In this document: positions 19,301-28,054 of the stretch, one piece after another
How the letters are laid out: the number at the start of each line of letters is the position of its first letter
Numbering within the stretch: position 1 is the stretch's first letter
Assembly (NCBI RefSeq): GCF_000024885.1
Contig: NC_013512.1
Coordinates: 992,001 to 1,056,000 of the forward strand
Reading direction: 5' to 3'
DNA from: Sulfurospirillum deleyianum DSM 6946
Lineage (GTDB): Bacteria; Campylobacterota; Campylobacteria; Campylobacterales; Sulfurospirillaceae
DNA length: 64,000 nucleotides
The notes under the pieces: generated by a model
The model's database searches: none
Told to the model about the DNA's origin: nothing
The model's input: only the letters and a program-made list of their open reading frames with translations
Position numbers and translations under genes: made by a program

Positions 19301-20539
19301 TTATTGTTTAAATGGTGATGGCACTTTTTGCCATTCTAGTTTGAAGTCGTATTTTTCAAACAACTCAACTATTTTTTTCTGTTCCGCATCAGTTAAACCT
19401 CCATTGTCTTTATTTTGATAAATATATGAGTACAAACCATTTCTATTTTTTTGAACGATCATTTGAGCTTTGCTAGGATGGGTATCGACATCATAATTTT
19501 CTATATTATTTTGCAGTAGCAGTTCCGTCATCTCTAACAATGCATTTCCTGCCGTATATTGAAGGGGAGCTATGACCATAGTTTTTGGATAGTACTTTCC
19601 ATAAATCCTGTGCTGCAAATAATTCTGCACAAATACCACCTCACTTACATCTACGCCACTTTCAATAAGTAGTTTTGCCGTTTTTGTCGCATTACCCTCT
19701 ATCGCATACGCTAGAGCATTTTTACCTAGTTCATCTTTATGGTGAATATCTGCTCTCTTGTCGATAAGATATTTGGCTATCTCGGTATTGTTTTGAAATG
19801 AAGCATAATGCAATGGTCTTCGCTGAAATACCATGTCTGTATTGACAGTGATGTTGTTATCTGCTTCTATCATCTCTTTGACTGTCACTAAATCATGATT
19901 ATCTAGTGCTTGTCTTAGTGGAATAAGTGTTTGATTGGTTTCATTGACATCAATGAGGTTTTGTAAAAGTCTCTCTTTTCTTTCTGCCTCTTTACGTTCT
20001 TGCGTATTAAAATGTTCAAGTTCTTGTATCGCTTTTTCTTGTGAAGCATCTGCAAAAAAATAAAGTTGGCTATCGATAGTTGCTAGCTGACTTTCTGGTT
20101 TATGAACCGTTATTTTTATTTTATGCTTGCCAGCTTGTATAACTTGTCCCAATGTGATGCTACTCCATGTTACTGGCTTAAAAAACACTCCACCTGACCA
20201 GCTACTGCTTACATGATAAAGTGCTTTGTTTTTATAAAGTTCTGATAAAGATGTTTTGTTGACAATTTCTGTTCTATCATGCTTCCCGTCTACATAATAT
20301 TCAATCGTGTAATTACCATCAAAGTTCATTTCACTAAATTTACCATTTTTGACAGATAATCCAATTCTATATCTACCATTTTTAGTAGAAAACTCAAATT
20401 CTTGAACATCTCCTACCTTTCTCAACTCCGCTTCCACTAAAACAGAATATCCGTGACTATAGCGTTGATATACGCCATACATATTCAATAAAACAAAAAT
20501 AACTCCAAAGTAAATTAATGTTTTTTTTATTTTCCCCAT
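19301..20539 (-). CDS. Membrane-anchored ankyrin-repeat protein, probable immunity protein of cassette V
   Basis: A 412-residue paralogue in architecture of the 398-aa ankyrin protein: one N-terminal membrane helix (about residues 6-24), a beta-rich domain containing GRYRIGLSVKNG and a KIKITVHKP strand, a charged helix (about 165-190), then ankyrin repeats (about 195-320, RPLHYASFQNNTEIAKYLID and ALAYAIEGNATKTAKLLIES). ATG at 20539 is preceded by GAGAGG and overlaps the leader ORF. The companion effector N-terminus follows 15 nt later. Predicted periplasmic immunity protein; function inferred from context only. Confidence 0.68.
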   Translation of the reverse strand: MGKIKKTLIYFGVIFVLLNMYGVYQRYSHGYSVLVEAELRKVGDVQEFEFSTKNGRYRIGLSVKNGKFSEMNFDGNYTIEYYVDGKHDRTEIVNKTSLSELYKNKALYHVSSSWSGGVFFKPVTWSSITLGQVIQAGKHKIKITVHKPESQLATIDSQLYFFADASQEKAIQELEHFNTQERKEAERKERLLQNLIDVNETNQTLIPLRQALDNHDLVTVKEMIEADNNITVNTDMVFQRRPLHYASFQNNTEIAKYLIDKRADIHHKDELGKNALAYAIEGNATKTAKLLIESGVDVSEVVFVQNYLQHRIYGKYYPKTMVIAPLQYTAGNALLEMTELLLQNNIENYDVDTHPSKAQMIVQKNRNGLYSYIYQNKDNGGLTDAEQKKIVELFEKYDFKLEWQKVPSPFKQ

Positions 20540-20730
20540 CTATGCAACCTCTCTTTAAATATTAAAATCTTTGCAGGGAAGAAGGGAAGGATAAAGCTTA
20601 AGGCTAAACTTTTAACTTTTGTAGCCTTTTCTGACTCTTTTCTGTCTTGATTTAACATCTTTCTCCTCTCCTCTTTTATCTTTACATGTAAGATATTTTT
20701 TAGCCTAAGCCACCCTATTTTCTTCACCAC
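20527..20730 (-). CDS. Cassette leader ORF, copy B, extended to 67 aa
   Basis: Starts at GTG on the leader repeat (20701-20758) with VKKIGWLRLK, equivalent to the GKKxRWHELK of the other copies. It stays open past the palindrome (encoding LHVK) for 67 residues, and overlaps the ankyrin start at 20539. An internal ATG at 20658 behind AGGAGAG would give a 43-residue peptide with a hydrophobic stretch (VKSLALSFILPFFPAKILIF). Either start is possible. No known family recognised. Confidence 0.45.
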   Translation of the reverse strand: MVKKIGWLRLKNILHVKIKEERRKMLNQDRKESEKATKVKSLALSFILPFFPAKILIFKERLHRWGK

Positions 20731-20731
20731 T

Positions 20732-22771
20732 TTATGCCCCTTTGTGTTGAATTTGTATCTTTACATGTAAAGCTTTTTGGATTGAAAAAATCTTACATGT
20801 AAAGAAGTTAAACGCACTACTAAAATTTGAGAAACTCATCGTAGAAGCATTGTTTAGAAGGTTAGTGACTTTTGCTTCTAGGACAGTGTCATTATTCATA
20901 GCATCTTGCAAGTCTTTGACTCTGCCACTGCCTTCGATGGTTGGAAGTGCCGCAACGCTTTCTTTGATGGGTGTGGTGTAGTCATAGGTGGTATCGGATT
21001 TGTTTTGGTAGAACCAGACGTCATTGATGGTTTTTGTTTGTCCATCTTGGGTAAAGGTAGAGGTATCACTGATGGTATTGTAAGCTTCTGACGTAGAAGT
21101 TTCTGTAGCATTGAGGTTGATGGAGGTGATGTTTAGTTCTTGAAGTGTTTTGAGTTCATCTGTTGTGCTAATGCCATCACTGTTGGAGTCTATCCAGACT
21201 TTAAGATGGGAATAGATGCTGTCTTTTGCGTCAATGACATTATCTTTGTTTAGATCGTATTGGCTTAGGGCTTCAAAGCCATCTTTGGCATTAACTCCAT
21301 TGGCAAGTTTAGTGTTATTCCCAAAGAGTTCGCCTCCGTTGGTGACTTTACCATCATTGTTTAGATCTAGGGTTAAAAGTCCATCACTGCTTTCAGTCCA
21401 TGATATTCGTTCTTTAAAGCCATCACCGTCCATATCGAAGTACGTATTGGTTTGGGCTATGAAGGTGGAAGTGGTTCCATTGCCGTTTAGGTCTAGGACA
21501 AGTGGGGAGGAGAAGTTCTCGTTGTGGCCTTCACCTGCGGAGGTTTCGGGGAGGATGTTATTGGTGTTTGGATTCTCTTCATCTTCATCGTCTTTATCTT
21601 CAAGGTGGATGCCTAAGGAGTCAGCGTCTTTGGAGTAGTTATCGATGGTTATCGTTCCAGCTCCATTGGTAAAGGTGAGTGTTCCTCCACTTAAGCTGTA
21701 ACTTCCACCATCGCCTTCATAGACTCCTGTATCTTTATTGAATGTTCCACCACTGAGCATGTTGCCTTCAAAATTAACACGACCACTTCCGTCACTATCG
21801 CTTATAGTATCACCATTGCCTGCTAGGTAGGTGTCGTAGTCGTCCCCTCCCATGAGGGTGTCACTGCCTTCGCCTCCGTCTAGGGTGTCATTGCCACCGC
21901 CACCTATGAGAGTATCATTTCCTGATTCTCCTAACAAAGTATCTAACCCTGAACCTCCATTTAAGGTGTCATTATCTTCTCCACCATTTAGAGTGTCATC
22001 ACCAGCATCTCCAAAAAGGTTATCATCACCTGTGCCACCCAATAGTGTATCTGTACCATCTCCGCCATCCAATGTGTCGTTACCTTCGGCACCTTCTATG
22101 GTATCGTTACCCAAACTACCATCGATGAAGTCATCACCTTCTCCACCATAGAGTTTTTCAGCCAAAGAGCCACCATAAATGTCATCTTTTCCGCCACCGC
22201 CATAGATAGCATCTGTTTTTGAATCACCTCTTAAAATATCATCATTGTTACTTCCGTAGATGGCGTCGTAATTGCCTTTACTTGCATCGGAGCTACTCCA
22301 GCCTGATGTGTTGCCGAAGAGGTAGTTGTAGAGTGAACCATCGACGTTATCAGCGTTAGAAGTAGGAATGTTTTGTCCCTCAAAGTCGCTTGGGTTCATG
22401 CCAATGATGTTGAGGGCTTTCCATACGTAATCTACGCAACTGTTAGTGAGACCATTATAGTAGGTGCTAAAATCAAAGGGGTTCCCGTTAAGATTGTCCT
22501 TATCTCCAAAATTTCTCAATCTATCGTATTGCTCTTTTTCAATAACTATGGTTCCTGTGTAGTACGTACCAGCATAAAATTCATCATCTGTCCTATAGAC
22601 TTTCCCAGGGCCATCCATCTCTGTTATCACTGGAGCAAATCCAAAAGAACCTGTTGAAACACCATCTTCTGCCAATGAATACCACATGTGTCCTGTTAAA
22701 GAGTTATGAAGGTCTTCGGGATCAGTATAAGCTGTTCCACTTGCTGCTATTTTTACGGTTATTGTATACAT
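20732..22771 (-). CDS. Truncated RTX effector with putative permuted papain-like N-terminal domain, cassette IV (679 aa)
   Basis: Residues 1-160 form a compact domain with an invariant TGHMWYS (His about residue 28) and NSCVDYVWKALN (Cys about 110), an order His-then-Cys seen in circularly permuted NlpC/P60-like amidases. RTX repeats follow (about 170-330), then a segment almost identical to the giant effector from DTLMGGDDYDTY through SPLVLDLNGNG to FSSAF. The frame then enters a palindrome doublet (residues FTCK), and ends in leader-repeat sequence. No C-terminal export signal remains. The start ATG follows AAAGG. It may be a stored module rather than a secreted protein; peptidoglycan hydrolase activity is inferred from the motif pattern. 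Confidence 0.75.
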   Translation of the reverse strand: MYTITVKIAASGTAYTDPEDLHNSLTGHMWYSLAEDGVSTGSFGFAPVITEMDGPGKVYRTDDEFYAGTYYTGTIVIEKEQYDRLRNFGDKDNLNGNPFDFSTYYNGLTNSCVDYVWKALNIIGMNPSDFEGQNIPTSNADNVDGSLYNYLFGNTSGWSSSDASKGNYDAIYGSNNDDILRGDSKTDAIYGGGGKDDIYGGSLAEKLYGGEGDDFIDGSLGNDTIEGAEGNDTLDGGDGTDTLLGGTGDDNLFGDAGDDTLNGGEDNDTLNGGSGLDTLLGESGNDTLIGGGGNDTLDGGEGSDTLMGGDDYDTYLAGNGDTISDSDGSGRVNFEGNMLSGGTFNKDTGVYEGDGGSYSLSGGTLTFTNGAGTITIDNYSKDADSLGIHLEDKDDEDEENPNTNNILPETSAGEGHNENFSSPLVLDLNGNGTTSTFIAQTNTYFDMDGDGFKERISWTESSDGLLTLDLNNDGKVTNGGELFGNNTKLANGVNAKDGFEALSQYDLNKDNVIDAKDSIYSHLKVWIDSNSDGISTTDELKTLQELNITSINLNATETSTSEAYNTISDTSTFTQDGQTKTINDVWFYQNKSDTTYDYTTPIKESVAALPTIEGSGRVKDLQDAMNNDTVLEAKVTNLLNNASTMSFSNFSSAFNFFTCKIFSIQKALHVKIQIQHKGA
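20759..20804. repeat. ACATGT palindrome doublet ending effector IV
   Basis: CTTTACATGTAAAG and CTTACATGTAAAG with centres about 33 bp apart, separated by an A/T-rich spacer. Homology to the giant gene stops at about 20808, directly beside it. Doublets with almost the same spacing end effectors I, II and III. Confidence 0.8.
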
Positions 22772-22788
22772 TGTGTTTTTCCTTTATA

Positions 22789-23385
22789 TTATTTATCTCT
22801 TTTATGGATGCGGATAATAAAATTGACTTTTCGAGCATTCATTTCCTGAAATGCTTCAATATTTTCGATTCGAAAAATATATTTGCCTTTATCTAAACTG
22901 ATGATTGCGATATCCCTTTCGTATGCTCCACTGCTATAGCCTTTGGTCATGTAGAGATTATCTACAATTAACTTCTTCGTATTGTCTTTATTGATTTGAT
23001 GTATTGTTAATTTGATAGGAGCAATGGTTCCATCACAATCATACGTTTCATCTATCAAATCTCCCAATTTTCGCTTTGCTTGTTCATAATCTCCAAATCC
23101 TAACTTTTTCCCATCATACGGGTTATAACTGTTAAATCCTAGAAATTTTCTTACTTTTTTACCATCCAGTCCGCCATCTTCTTTGCGATCAAGAACTGCA
23201 AACTCTAAAAATAAATCATAAGCCCACGTTTCCTCTATCTTCACTTCCCTTTCCACCACACTTCCCGCTTGACTTAAGTCGATAGGAATACTAATGGGGT
23301 CTGGATTGCTACCAAAGAGCAAGCTAAACCAACCTGCATTTAAAAAACTAAGTAGTGCCATAGTGATTACTCCTATTTTTATCAT
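22789..23385 (-). CDS. DUF5625-like exported protein, probable immunity protein, cassette IV
   Basis: A 198-residue protein with a signal peptide (about residues 1-18, MIKIGVITMALLSFLNAGW). It then has PIDLSQAGSVVEREVKIEE, a basic middle and a C-terminal KGKYIFRIENIEAFQEMNAR strand, the pattern I associate with DUF5625. The signal peptide is almost the same in the three copies (22789, 25470, 28055) while the mature part diverges strongly. ATG overlaps the preceding 91-aa gene by 4 nt (ATGA) and the effector follows. An exported partner placed before an effector with a predicted cell-wall hydrolase domain fits a periplasmic immunity protein. Confidence 0.68.
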   Translation of the reverse strand: MIKIGVITMALLSFLNAGWFSLLFGSNPDPISIPIDLSQAGSVVEREVKIEETWAYDLFLEFAVLDRKEDGGLDGKKVRKFLGFNSYNPYDGKKLGFGDYEQAKRKLGDLIDETYDCDGTIAPIKLTIHQINKDNTKKLIVDNLYMTKGYSSGAYERDIAIISLDKGKYIFRIENIEAFQEMNARKVNFIIRIHKRDK

Positions 23386-23657
23386 TTAGCTTCCTTTGCA
23401 AGAGGTTGGATATCTACTACTTTTCCTTGTTGAAAGGTCACTTGAAAAGCTTGTAGTCCCTCGTTTGGATATTGGGTTTCGTTTTGGAAAGTCATCCAGA
23501 TTTGGCTATCATCAGGATTGAGGGTTTGTGCTTGTATGACATTGTAAGGGTCTGCATCATCTTTCCAATGTTTTGGATCAGCTATAACTCTAAAAGCATA
23601 AGCTCCTCCTGCAAGATGAGCTTCGTATGGATTCATTCCTAGTGTGATTTCTGTCAT
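23382..23657 (-). CDS. Small conserved cassette protein (91 aa), cassette IV
   Basis: No family recognised. Begins MTEITLGMNPYEAHLAGGAY and has IWMTFQNETQYPNEGLQAF; no signal peptide or membrane helix, so probably cytoplasmic. Copies at 25976 and 28552 are nearly identical, in contrast to the variable immunity gene and effector beside them. Its ATG overlaps the leader ORF stop (ATGA), and its stop overlaps the DUF5625-like start. Possible roles include a chaperone or adaptor for the effector; the sequence does not decide. Confidence 0.6.
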   Translation of the reverse strand: MTEITLGMNPYEAHLAGGAYAFRVIADPKHWKDDADPYNVIQAQTLNPDDSQIWMTFQNETQYPNEGLQAFQVTFQQGKVVDIQPLAKEAK

Positions 23658-23722
23658 TTTGGTTCTCCTTGTTTTGTTTTGGTTATATTGTCTAGCTCAT
23701 GCCACCTTGTTCTTTGCCTCAT
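23654..23722 (-). CDS. Cassette leader mini-ORF, copy C (22 aa)
   Basis: ATG preceded by a strong GGGAGG site, reading MRQRTRWHELDNITK and on to a TGA that overlaps the ATG of the 91-aa gene. The repeat unit is 23693-23750. It is nearly identical to copy D. Confidence 0.6.
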   Translation of the reverse strand: MRQRTRWHELDNITKTKQGEPK

Positions 23723-25454
23723 TTTTACCTCCCTTGGTGTTTATTTTTGTCTCTACATGTAAAGCTTTTTGAATTGAAAAAGTCTTACATGTAAAGATGG
23801 TTTTAGTGGTGGTTAGATTGATTTTTGAGATGTTTAGTTCTTGGAGTGTTTTTAGTTCATCTGTTGTGCTTATGCCATCACTGTTGGTGTCACTCCATAC
23901 TTTTAGATGAGCGTAGATGCTATCTTTATTGTCGATGATATTGTCTTTGTTTAGGTCGTATTGACTTAGGGCTTCAAATCCATCTTTGGCATTAACTCCA
24001 TTGGCAAGTTTAGTGTTATTCCCAAAGAGTTCGCCTCCGTTGGTGACTTTACCATCATTGTTTAGATCTAGGGTTAAAAGTCCATCACTGCTTTCAGTCC
24101 ATGATATTCGTTCTTTAAAGCCATCACCGTCCATATCGAAGTACGTATTGGTTTGGGCTATGAAGGTGGAAGTGGTTCCATTGCCGTTTAGGTCTAGGAC
24201 AAGTGGGGAGGAGAAGTTCTCGTTGTGTCCTTGGGTGTCTGATGGAGGTAAGATAGGGTCATCTTCATCATCATCTTTATCTTCTAGTTTGATACCTAAA
24301 CTTTCATCGGATTTGGAATAGTTTTCGATAGTGACACTTCCAGCTCCACTAGTAAAGGTAAGTGTTCCGTCATTGAGGTTGTAGTTTCCGCCATTGCCTT
24401 CATAGGTTTGTGTGTCTTTGTTCCATTTTCCACCATTTAGGATACCTCCTTCAAATGTTACTCTTCCACTTCCATCACTGTCATTTATGGTGTCACCATT
24501 TCCTGCGATGTAGGTGTCGTAGTCGTCTCCTCCTAGTAAGGTGTCGGAACCTGTTCCTCCGTTTAGAGTGTCAGCTCCACCACCACCAATGAGAGTATCA
24601 TTTCCTGATTCTCCTAACAAAGTATCTAACCCTGAACCTCCATTTAAGGTGTCATTATCTTCTCCACCATTTAGAGTGTCATCACCAGCATCTCCAAAAA
24701 GGTTATCATCACCTGTGCCACCCAATAGTGTATCTGTACCATCTCCGCCATCTAATGTGTCTTTCCCTTCGGCACCTTCTATAGTATCGTTGCCACCACT
24801 ACCATCAATGAAGTCATCACCTTCTCCACCATAGAGTTTTTCAGCCAAAGAGCCACCATAAATGTCATCTTTTCCGCCACCGCCATAGATAGCATCTGTT
24901 TTTGAATCACCTCTTAAAATATCATCATTGTTACTTCCGTAGATGGCGTCGTAATTGCCTTGACTTGCATCGGAACTACTCCATCCTGAGGTGTTGCCAA
25001 AGAGGTAGTTGTAGAGTGATTTATCGGCATCGGCGGCGTTGCTTGTCGGCCATAGCTGACCTTCAAAATCACTAGGGTTCATACCGATGACATTGAGGGC
25101 TTTCCATGTGAAGTCAATGCAACTATTGGAATTACCAAGATAGAACATACTAAAACCTGAACCAGCAGGATCGTCAGCAAACGCTTCAAGTTTTTTATAT
25201 TGATCTTCCGTAATAACAATTTGTCCCGTGTAGTAGGTAGAATTGTATTTTTGATCATCATCTTTGTGAATGGAGCCTGGGGCAATCGGCCATCCCTCCC
25301 AATTAAGTGCAGGAGCGAACCCTCTTGATACCGCTTGTGCCGGACCATCGGGTCCATCCATATCGATAGAAAACCACATATGTCCAGTTACTGAATTTCC
25401 ATAGACATCATAAACTGTTCCGCTTGAGGCAATTTTTAGTGTAAGTGTAGGCAT
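23697..25454 (-). CDS. Truncated RTX effector with putative permuted papain-like N-terminal domain, cassette III (585 aa)
   Basis: Same plan as the cassette IV effector. The N-terminal domain has TGHMWFS and NSCIDFTWKALN but is otherwise divergent over the first ~110 residues. From NPSDFEG on it is nearly the same as its neighbours. RTX repeats occupy about 165-330. The EF-hand-like segment containing SPLVLDLNGNG matches the giant, and the frame leaves that homology after INLTTTKT to enter the palindrome doublet (FTCK), ending KNKVA on the leader repeat. ATG has AGGAG upstream. The C-terminal export signal is lost, so secretion would need recombination into the full-length gene or help in trans. 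Confidence 0.75.
   Translation of the reverse strand: MPTLTLKIASSGTVYDVYGNSVTGHMWFSIDMDGPDGPAQAVSRGFAPALNWEGWPIAPGSIHKDDDQKYNSTYYTGQIVITEDQYKKLEAFADDPAGSGFSMFYLGNSNSCIDFTWKALNVIGMNPSDFEGQLWPTSNAADADKSLYNYLFGNTSGWSSSDASQGNYDAIYGSNNDDILRGDSKTDAIYGGGGKDDIYGGSLAEKLYGGEGDDFIDGSGGNDTIEGAEGKDTLDGGDGTDTLLGGTGDDNLFGDAGDDTLNGGEDNDTLNGGSGLDTLLGESGNDTLIGGGGADTLNGGTGSDTLLGGDDYDTYIAGNGDTINDSDGSGRVTFEGGILNGGKWNKDTQTYEGNGGNYNLNDGTLTFTSGAGSVTIENYSKSDESLGIKLEDKDDDEDDPILPPSDTQGHNENFSSPLVLDLNGNGTTSTFIAQTNTYFDMDGDGFKERISWTESSDGLLTLDLNNDGKVTNGGELFGNNTKLANGVNAKDGFEALSQYDLNKDNIIDNKDSIYAHLKVWSDTNSDGISTTDELKTLQELNISKINLTTTKTIFTCKTFSIQKALHVETKINTKGGKNEAKNKVA
23751..23796. repeat. ACATGT palindrome doublet ending effector III
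   Basis: CTCTACATGTAAAG and CTTACATGTAAAG, centres about 33 bp apart, directly after the point where homology with the giant effector stops. Spacer near-identical to those at 20759 and 26348. Confidence 0.8.
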
Positions 25455-25469
25455 AATTTTTTTCTCCTT

Positions 25470-25982
25470 TTATTTTGGTGCGCGAATATAGTAAATTTCA
25501 ACTAATACAGAGAGATCTGAAAGTTCAGAAAAATCTTCGGTTGTTTCAACCTTTATACGGTATTTTCCTTGCGAAAGTGCAATTTCTTTTATTAAACTTG
25601 AATGAAGCTCATGACCACCATTATTATCTACAATAATAATGTCATTCAATATTGTCGTTTCATTCTTATCCATTATTTTTTCAATTTTGAGTTTTACGGG
25701 TATAGCTGTTCCTGAGGTATATGAATTACCAAAAAAAACTTTAATATTGTTATATTCATTTCGAGTCATTTTATTTTTTTGTCTCCGAAAATCATAATTT
25801 AAAGCAATTCCAGTTCGATACTCTTTATCAATCCTAATATCTGTTTCAGCAACATTTCCCGTTTTACTCAAATCAATAGGCATTGTGTAATAAGGCGTGG
25901 GCGTATTATCAAAGAGGTTACCCAACCATCCAGCATTTAAGAAACTAAGTAGTGCCATGGTGATTACTCCTATTTTTAGCAT
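25470..25982 (-). CDS. DUF5625-like exported protein, probable immunity protein, cassette III
   Basis: A 170-residue protein with the shared signal peptide (MLKIGVITMALLSFLNAGW), PIDLSKTGNVAETDIRIDK at the mature N-terminus and QGKYRIKVETTEDFSEL near the C-terminus. The middle differs from the copies in cassettes II and IV, as expected if each matches its own effector. It overlaps the upstream 92-aa gene by 7 nt and the effector start follows 16 nt after its stop. Confidence 0.68.
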   Translation of the reverse strand: MLKIGVITMALLSFLNAGWLGNLFDNTPTPYYTMPIDLSKTGNVAETDIRIDKEYRTGIALNYDFRRQKNKMTRNEYNNIKVFFGNSYTSGTAIPVKLKIEKIMDKNETTILNDIIIVDNNGGHELHSSLIKEIALSQGKYRIKVETTEDFSELSDLSVLVEIYYIRAPK

Positions 25983-26254
25983 TTAGTTTCCTTTGCTAGA
26001 GGGTGAATATCTACTACTTTTCCTTGTTGAAACTCCACTTGAAAAGCTTGAAGTCCCTCGTTGGGATACTGGGTTTCATTTTGGAAAGTCATCCAGATTT
26101 GACTATCATCAGGATTAAGGGTTTGTGCTTGTATGACATTGTAAGGGTCTGCATCTTCTTTCCAATGTTTTGGGTCGGCAATGACTCTAAAAGCATAAGC
26201 TCCTCCTGCAAGATGTGCTTCGTATGGATTCATCCCTAGTGTGATTTCTGTCAT
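25976..26254 (-). CDS. Small conserved cassette protein (92 aa), cassette III
   Basis: Nearly the same sequence as the 91-aa protein of cassette IV, with a few substitutions and a C-terminal Cys. Unknown family, probably cytoplasmic. Start overlaps leader copy D (ATGA). Confidence 0.6.
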   Translation of the reverse strand: MTEITLGMNPYEAHLAGGAYAFRVIADPKHWKEDADPYNVIQAQTLNPDDSQIWMTFQNETQYPNEGLQAFQVEFQQGKVVDIHPLAKETKC

Positions 26255-26319
26255 TTTGGTTCTCCTTGTTTTGTTTTGGTTATATTGTCTAGCTCATGCC
26301 ACCTTGTTCTTTGCCTCAT
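26251..26319 (-). CDS. Cassette leader mini-ORF, copy D (22 aa)
   Basis: MRQRTRWHELDNITK and on, behind GGGAGG, ending in TGA overlapping the ATG of the 92-aa gene. Repeat unit 26290-26347. Almost identical to copy C, suggesting that cassettes II-III and III-IV share a recent duplication. Confidence 0.6.
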   Translation of the reverse strand: MRQRTRWHELDNITKTKQGEPK

Positions 26320-28042
26320 TTTTACCTCCCTTGGTGTTTATTTTTGTCTCTACATGTAAAGCTTTTTGAATTGAAAAAGTCTTACATGTAAAGATGGTTT
26401 TAGTGGTGGTTAGATTGATTTTTGAGATGTTTAGTTCTTGGAGTGTTTTTAGCTCATCACTTGTGCTTATGCCATCACTGTTGGTGTCACTCCATACTTT
26501 TAGATGAGCGTAGATGCTATCTTTATTGTCGATGATATTGTCTTTGTTTAGGTCGTATTGACTTAGGGCTTCAAATCCATTTTTAGCTAAAGTACCGTTT
26601 GTTAGTTTGGTGTAGTTTCCAAATAGTTCACTTCCATTATTGATGATGCCATCTTGGTTTTTATCTAAAGCTAGAAGTCCATCTGTTGATTCACTCCAAC
26701 TGGTTCTCTCTTTAAAGCCATCTCCGTCCATATCGAAGTAAGTTTCACTCTGGGCTATAAAGGTGGAAGTTGTTCTATTGGCGTTTAGGTCTAGGACTAG
26801 TGGGGAGGAGAAGTTTTCATTGTATCCTTGGGTGTCTGATGGAGGCAAGATAGGGTCATCTTCATCATCGTCTTTATCTTCTAGTTTGATACCTAAACTT
26901 TCATCGGATTTGGAATAGTTTTCGATAGTGACACTTCCAGCTCCACTAGTAAAGGTAAGTGTTCCGTCATTGAGGTTGTAGTTTCCGCCATTGCCTTCAT
27001 AGGTTTGTGTGTCTTTGTTCCATTTTCCACCATTTAGGATACCTCCTTCAAATGTTACTCTTCCACTTCCATCACTGTCGTTGATGGTGTCACCATTTCC
27101 TGCGATGTAGGTGTCGTAGTCGTCTCCTCCTAGTAAGGTGTCGGAACCTGTTCCTCCGTTTAGAGTGTCAGCTCCACCACCACCAATGAGAGTATCATTC
27201 CCTGCTTCACCCAACAAAGTATCTAACCCTGAACCTCCATTTAAGGTGTCATTATCTTCTCCACCATTTAGAGTGTCATCACCAGCATCTCCAAAAAGGT
27301 TATCATCACCTGTGCCACCCAATAGTGTATCTGTACCATCTCCGCCATCTAATGTGTCTTTCCCTTCGGCACCTTCTATAGTATCGTTGCCACCACTACC
27401 ATCAATGAAGTCATCACCTTCTCCACCATAGAGTTTTTCAGCCAAAGAGCCACCATAAATGTCATCTTTTCCGCCACCGCCATAGATAGCATCTGTGTTT
27501 GAATCACCTCTTAAAATATCATCGTTGTTACTTCCGTAGATGGCGTCGTAATTGCCTTTACTTGCATTGGAACTACTCCATCCTGAGGTGTTGCCGAAGA
27601 GGTAGTTATAGAGTGATTTGTCGGCATCGTCGGCGTTGCTTGTTGGCCATGTTTGCCCCTCAAAGTCGCTTGGGTTCATACCAATGATATTGAGGGCTTT
27701 CCATACGTAATCTATGCAACTGTTGGTTAAGCCGTTGTAGAAACTGCTAAAATCAAAAGGATTACCGTTAAGATTTTCAAAATTTCCAAACTGTTGCAAT
27801 TTAATATACTGATTATAATCAATTACAATTGTCCCTGTGTAATACGTGCTACCGTAGTTTTCATCATCATCTGGTTTGATTTCTCCTTCCCATAATGGCA
27901 TACCGTCTTTTGCAGGAGCAAATCCATGGGATTCAGTTGAAGTTCCATCTGAAATCGAATACCACATGTGCCCAGTAGCTGATGTTCCATCTTCATGATA
28001 AATTGTTCCTCTATCTGATATTTTTACTGTTATTGTGTACAT
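26294..28042 (-). CDS. Truncated RTX effector with putative permuted papain-like N-terminal domain, cassette II (582 aa)
   Basis: Third member of the family: TGHMWYS and NSCIDYVWKALN in a variable ~110-residue N-terminus, then conserved NPSDFEG, RTX repeats (about 165-330) and the EF-hand-like segment. The 3' part differs slightly from cassette III (DKNQDGIINNGSELFGNYT), so it is not a simple copy. It ends in the same way, with FTCK from the palindrome doublet at 26348-26393 and a leader-repeat tail KNKVA. ATG follows AAAAAGGAAG. Likely a stored module or unsecreted protein; enzymatic role inferred. Confidence 0.75.
   Translation of the reverse strand: MYTITVKISDRGTIYHEDGTSATGHMWYSISDGTSTESHGFAPAKDGMPLWEGEIKPDDDENYGSTYYTGTIVIDYNQYIKLQQFGNFENLNGNPFDFSSFYNGLTNSCIDYVWKALNIIGMNPSDFEGQTWPTSNADDADKSLYNYLFGNTSGWSSSNASKGNYDAIYGSNNDDILRGDSNTDAIYGGGGKDDIYGGSLAEKLYGGEGDDFIDGSGGNDTIEGAEGKDTLDGGDGTDTLLGGTGDDNLFGDAGDDTLNGGEDNDTLNGGSGLDTLLGEAGNDTLIGGGGADTLNGGTGSDTLLGGDDYDTYIAGNGDTINDSDGSGRVTFEGGILNGGKWNKDTQTYEGNGGNYNLNDGTLTFTSGAGSVTIENYSKSDESLGIKLEDKDDDEDDPILPPSDTQGYNENFSSPLVLDLNANRTTSTFIAQSETYFDMDGDGFKERTSWSESTDGLLALDKNQDGIINNGSELFGNYTKLTNGTLAKNGFEALSQYDLNKDNIIDNKDSIYAHLKVWSDTNSDGISTSDELKTLQELNISKINLTTTKTIFTCKTFSIQKALHVETKINTKGGKNEAKNKVA
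26348..26393. repeat. ACATGT palindrome doublet ending effector II
   Basis: CTCTACATGTAAAG and CTTACATGTAAAG, with the same spacing and spacer as at 23751-23796. Confidence 0.8.
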
Positions 28043-28054
28043 TTTTCTTCCTTT

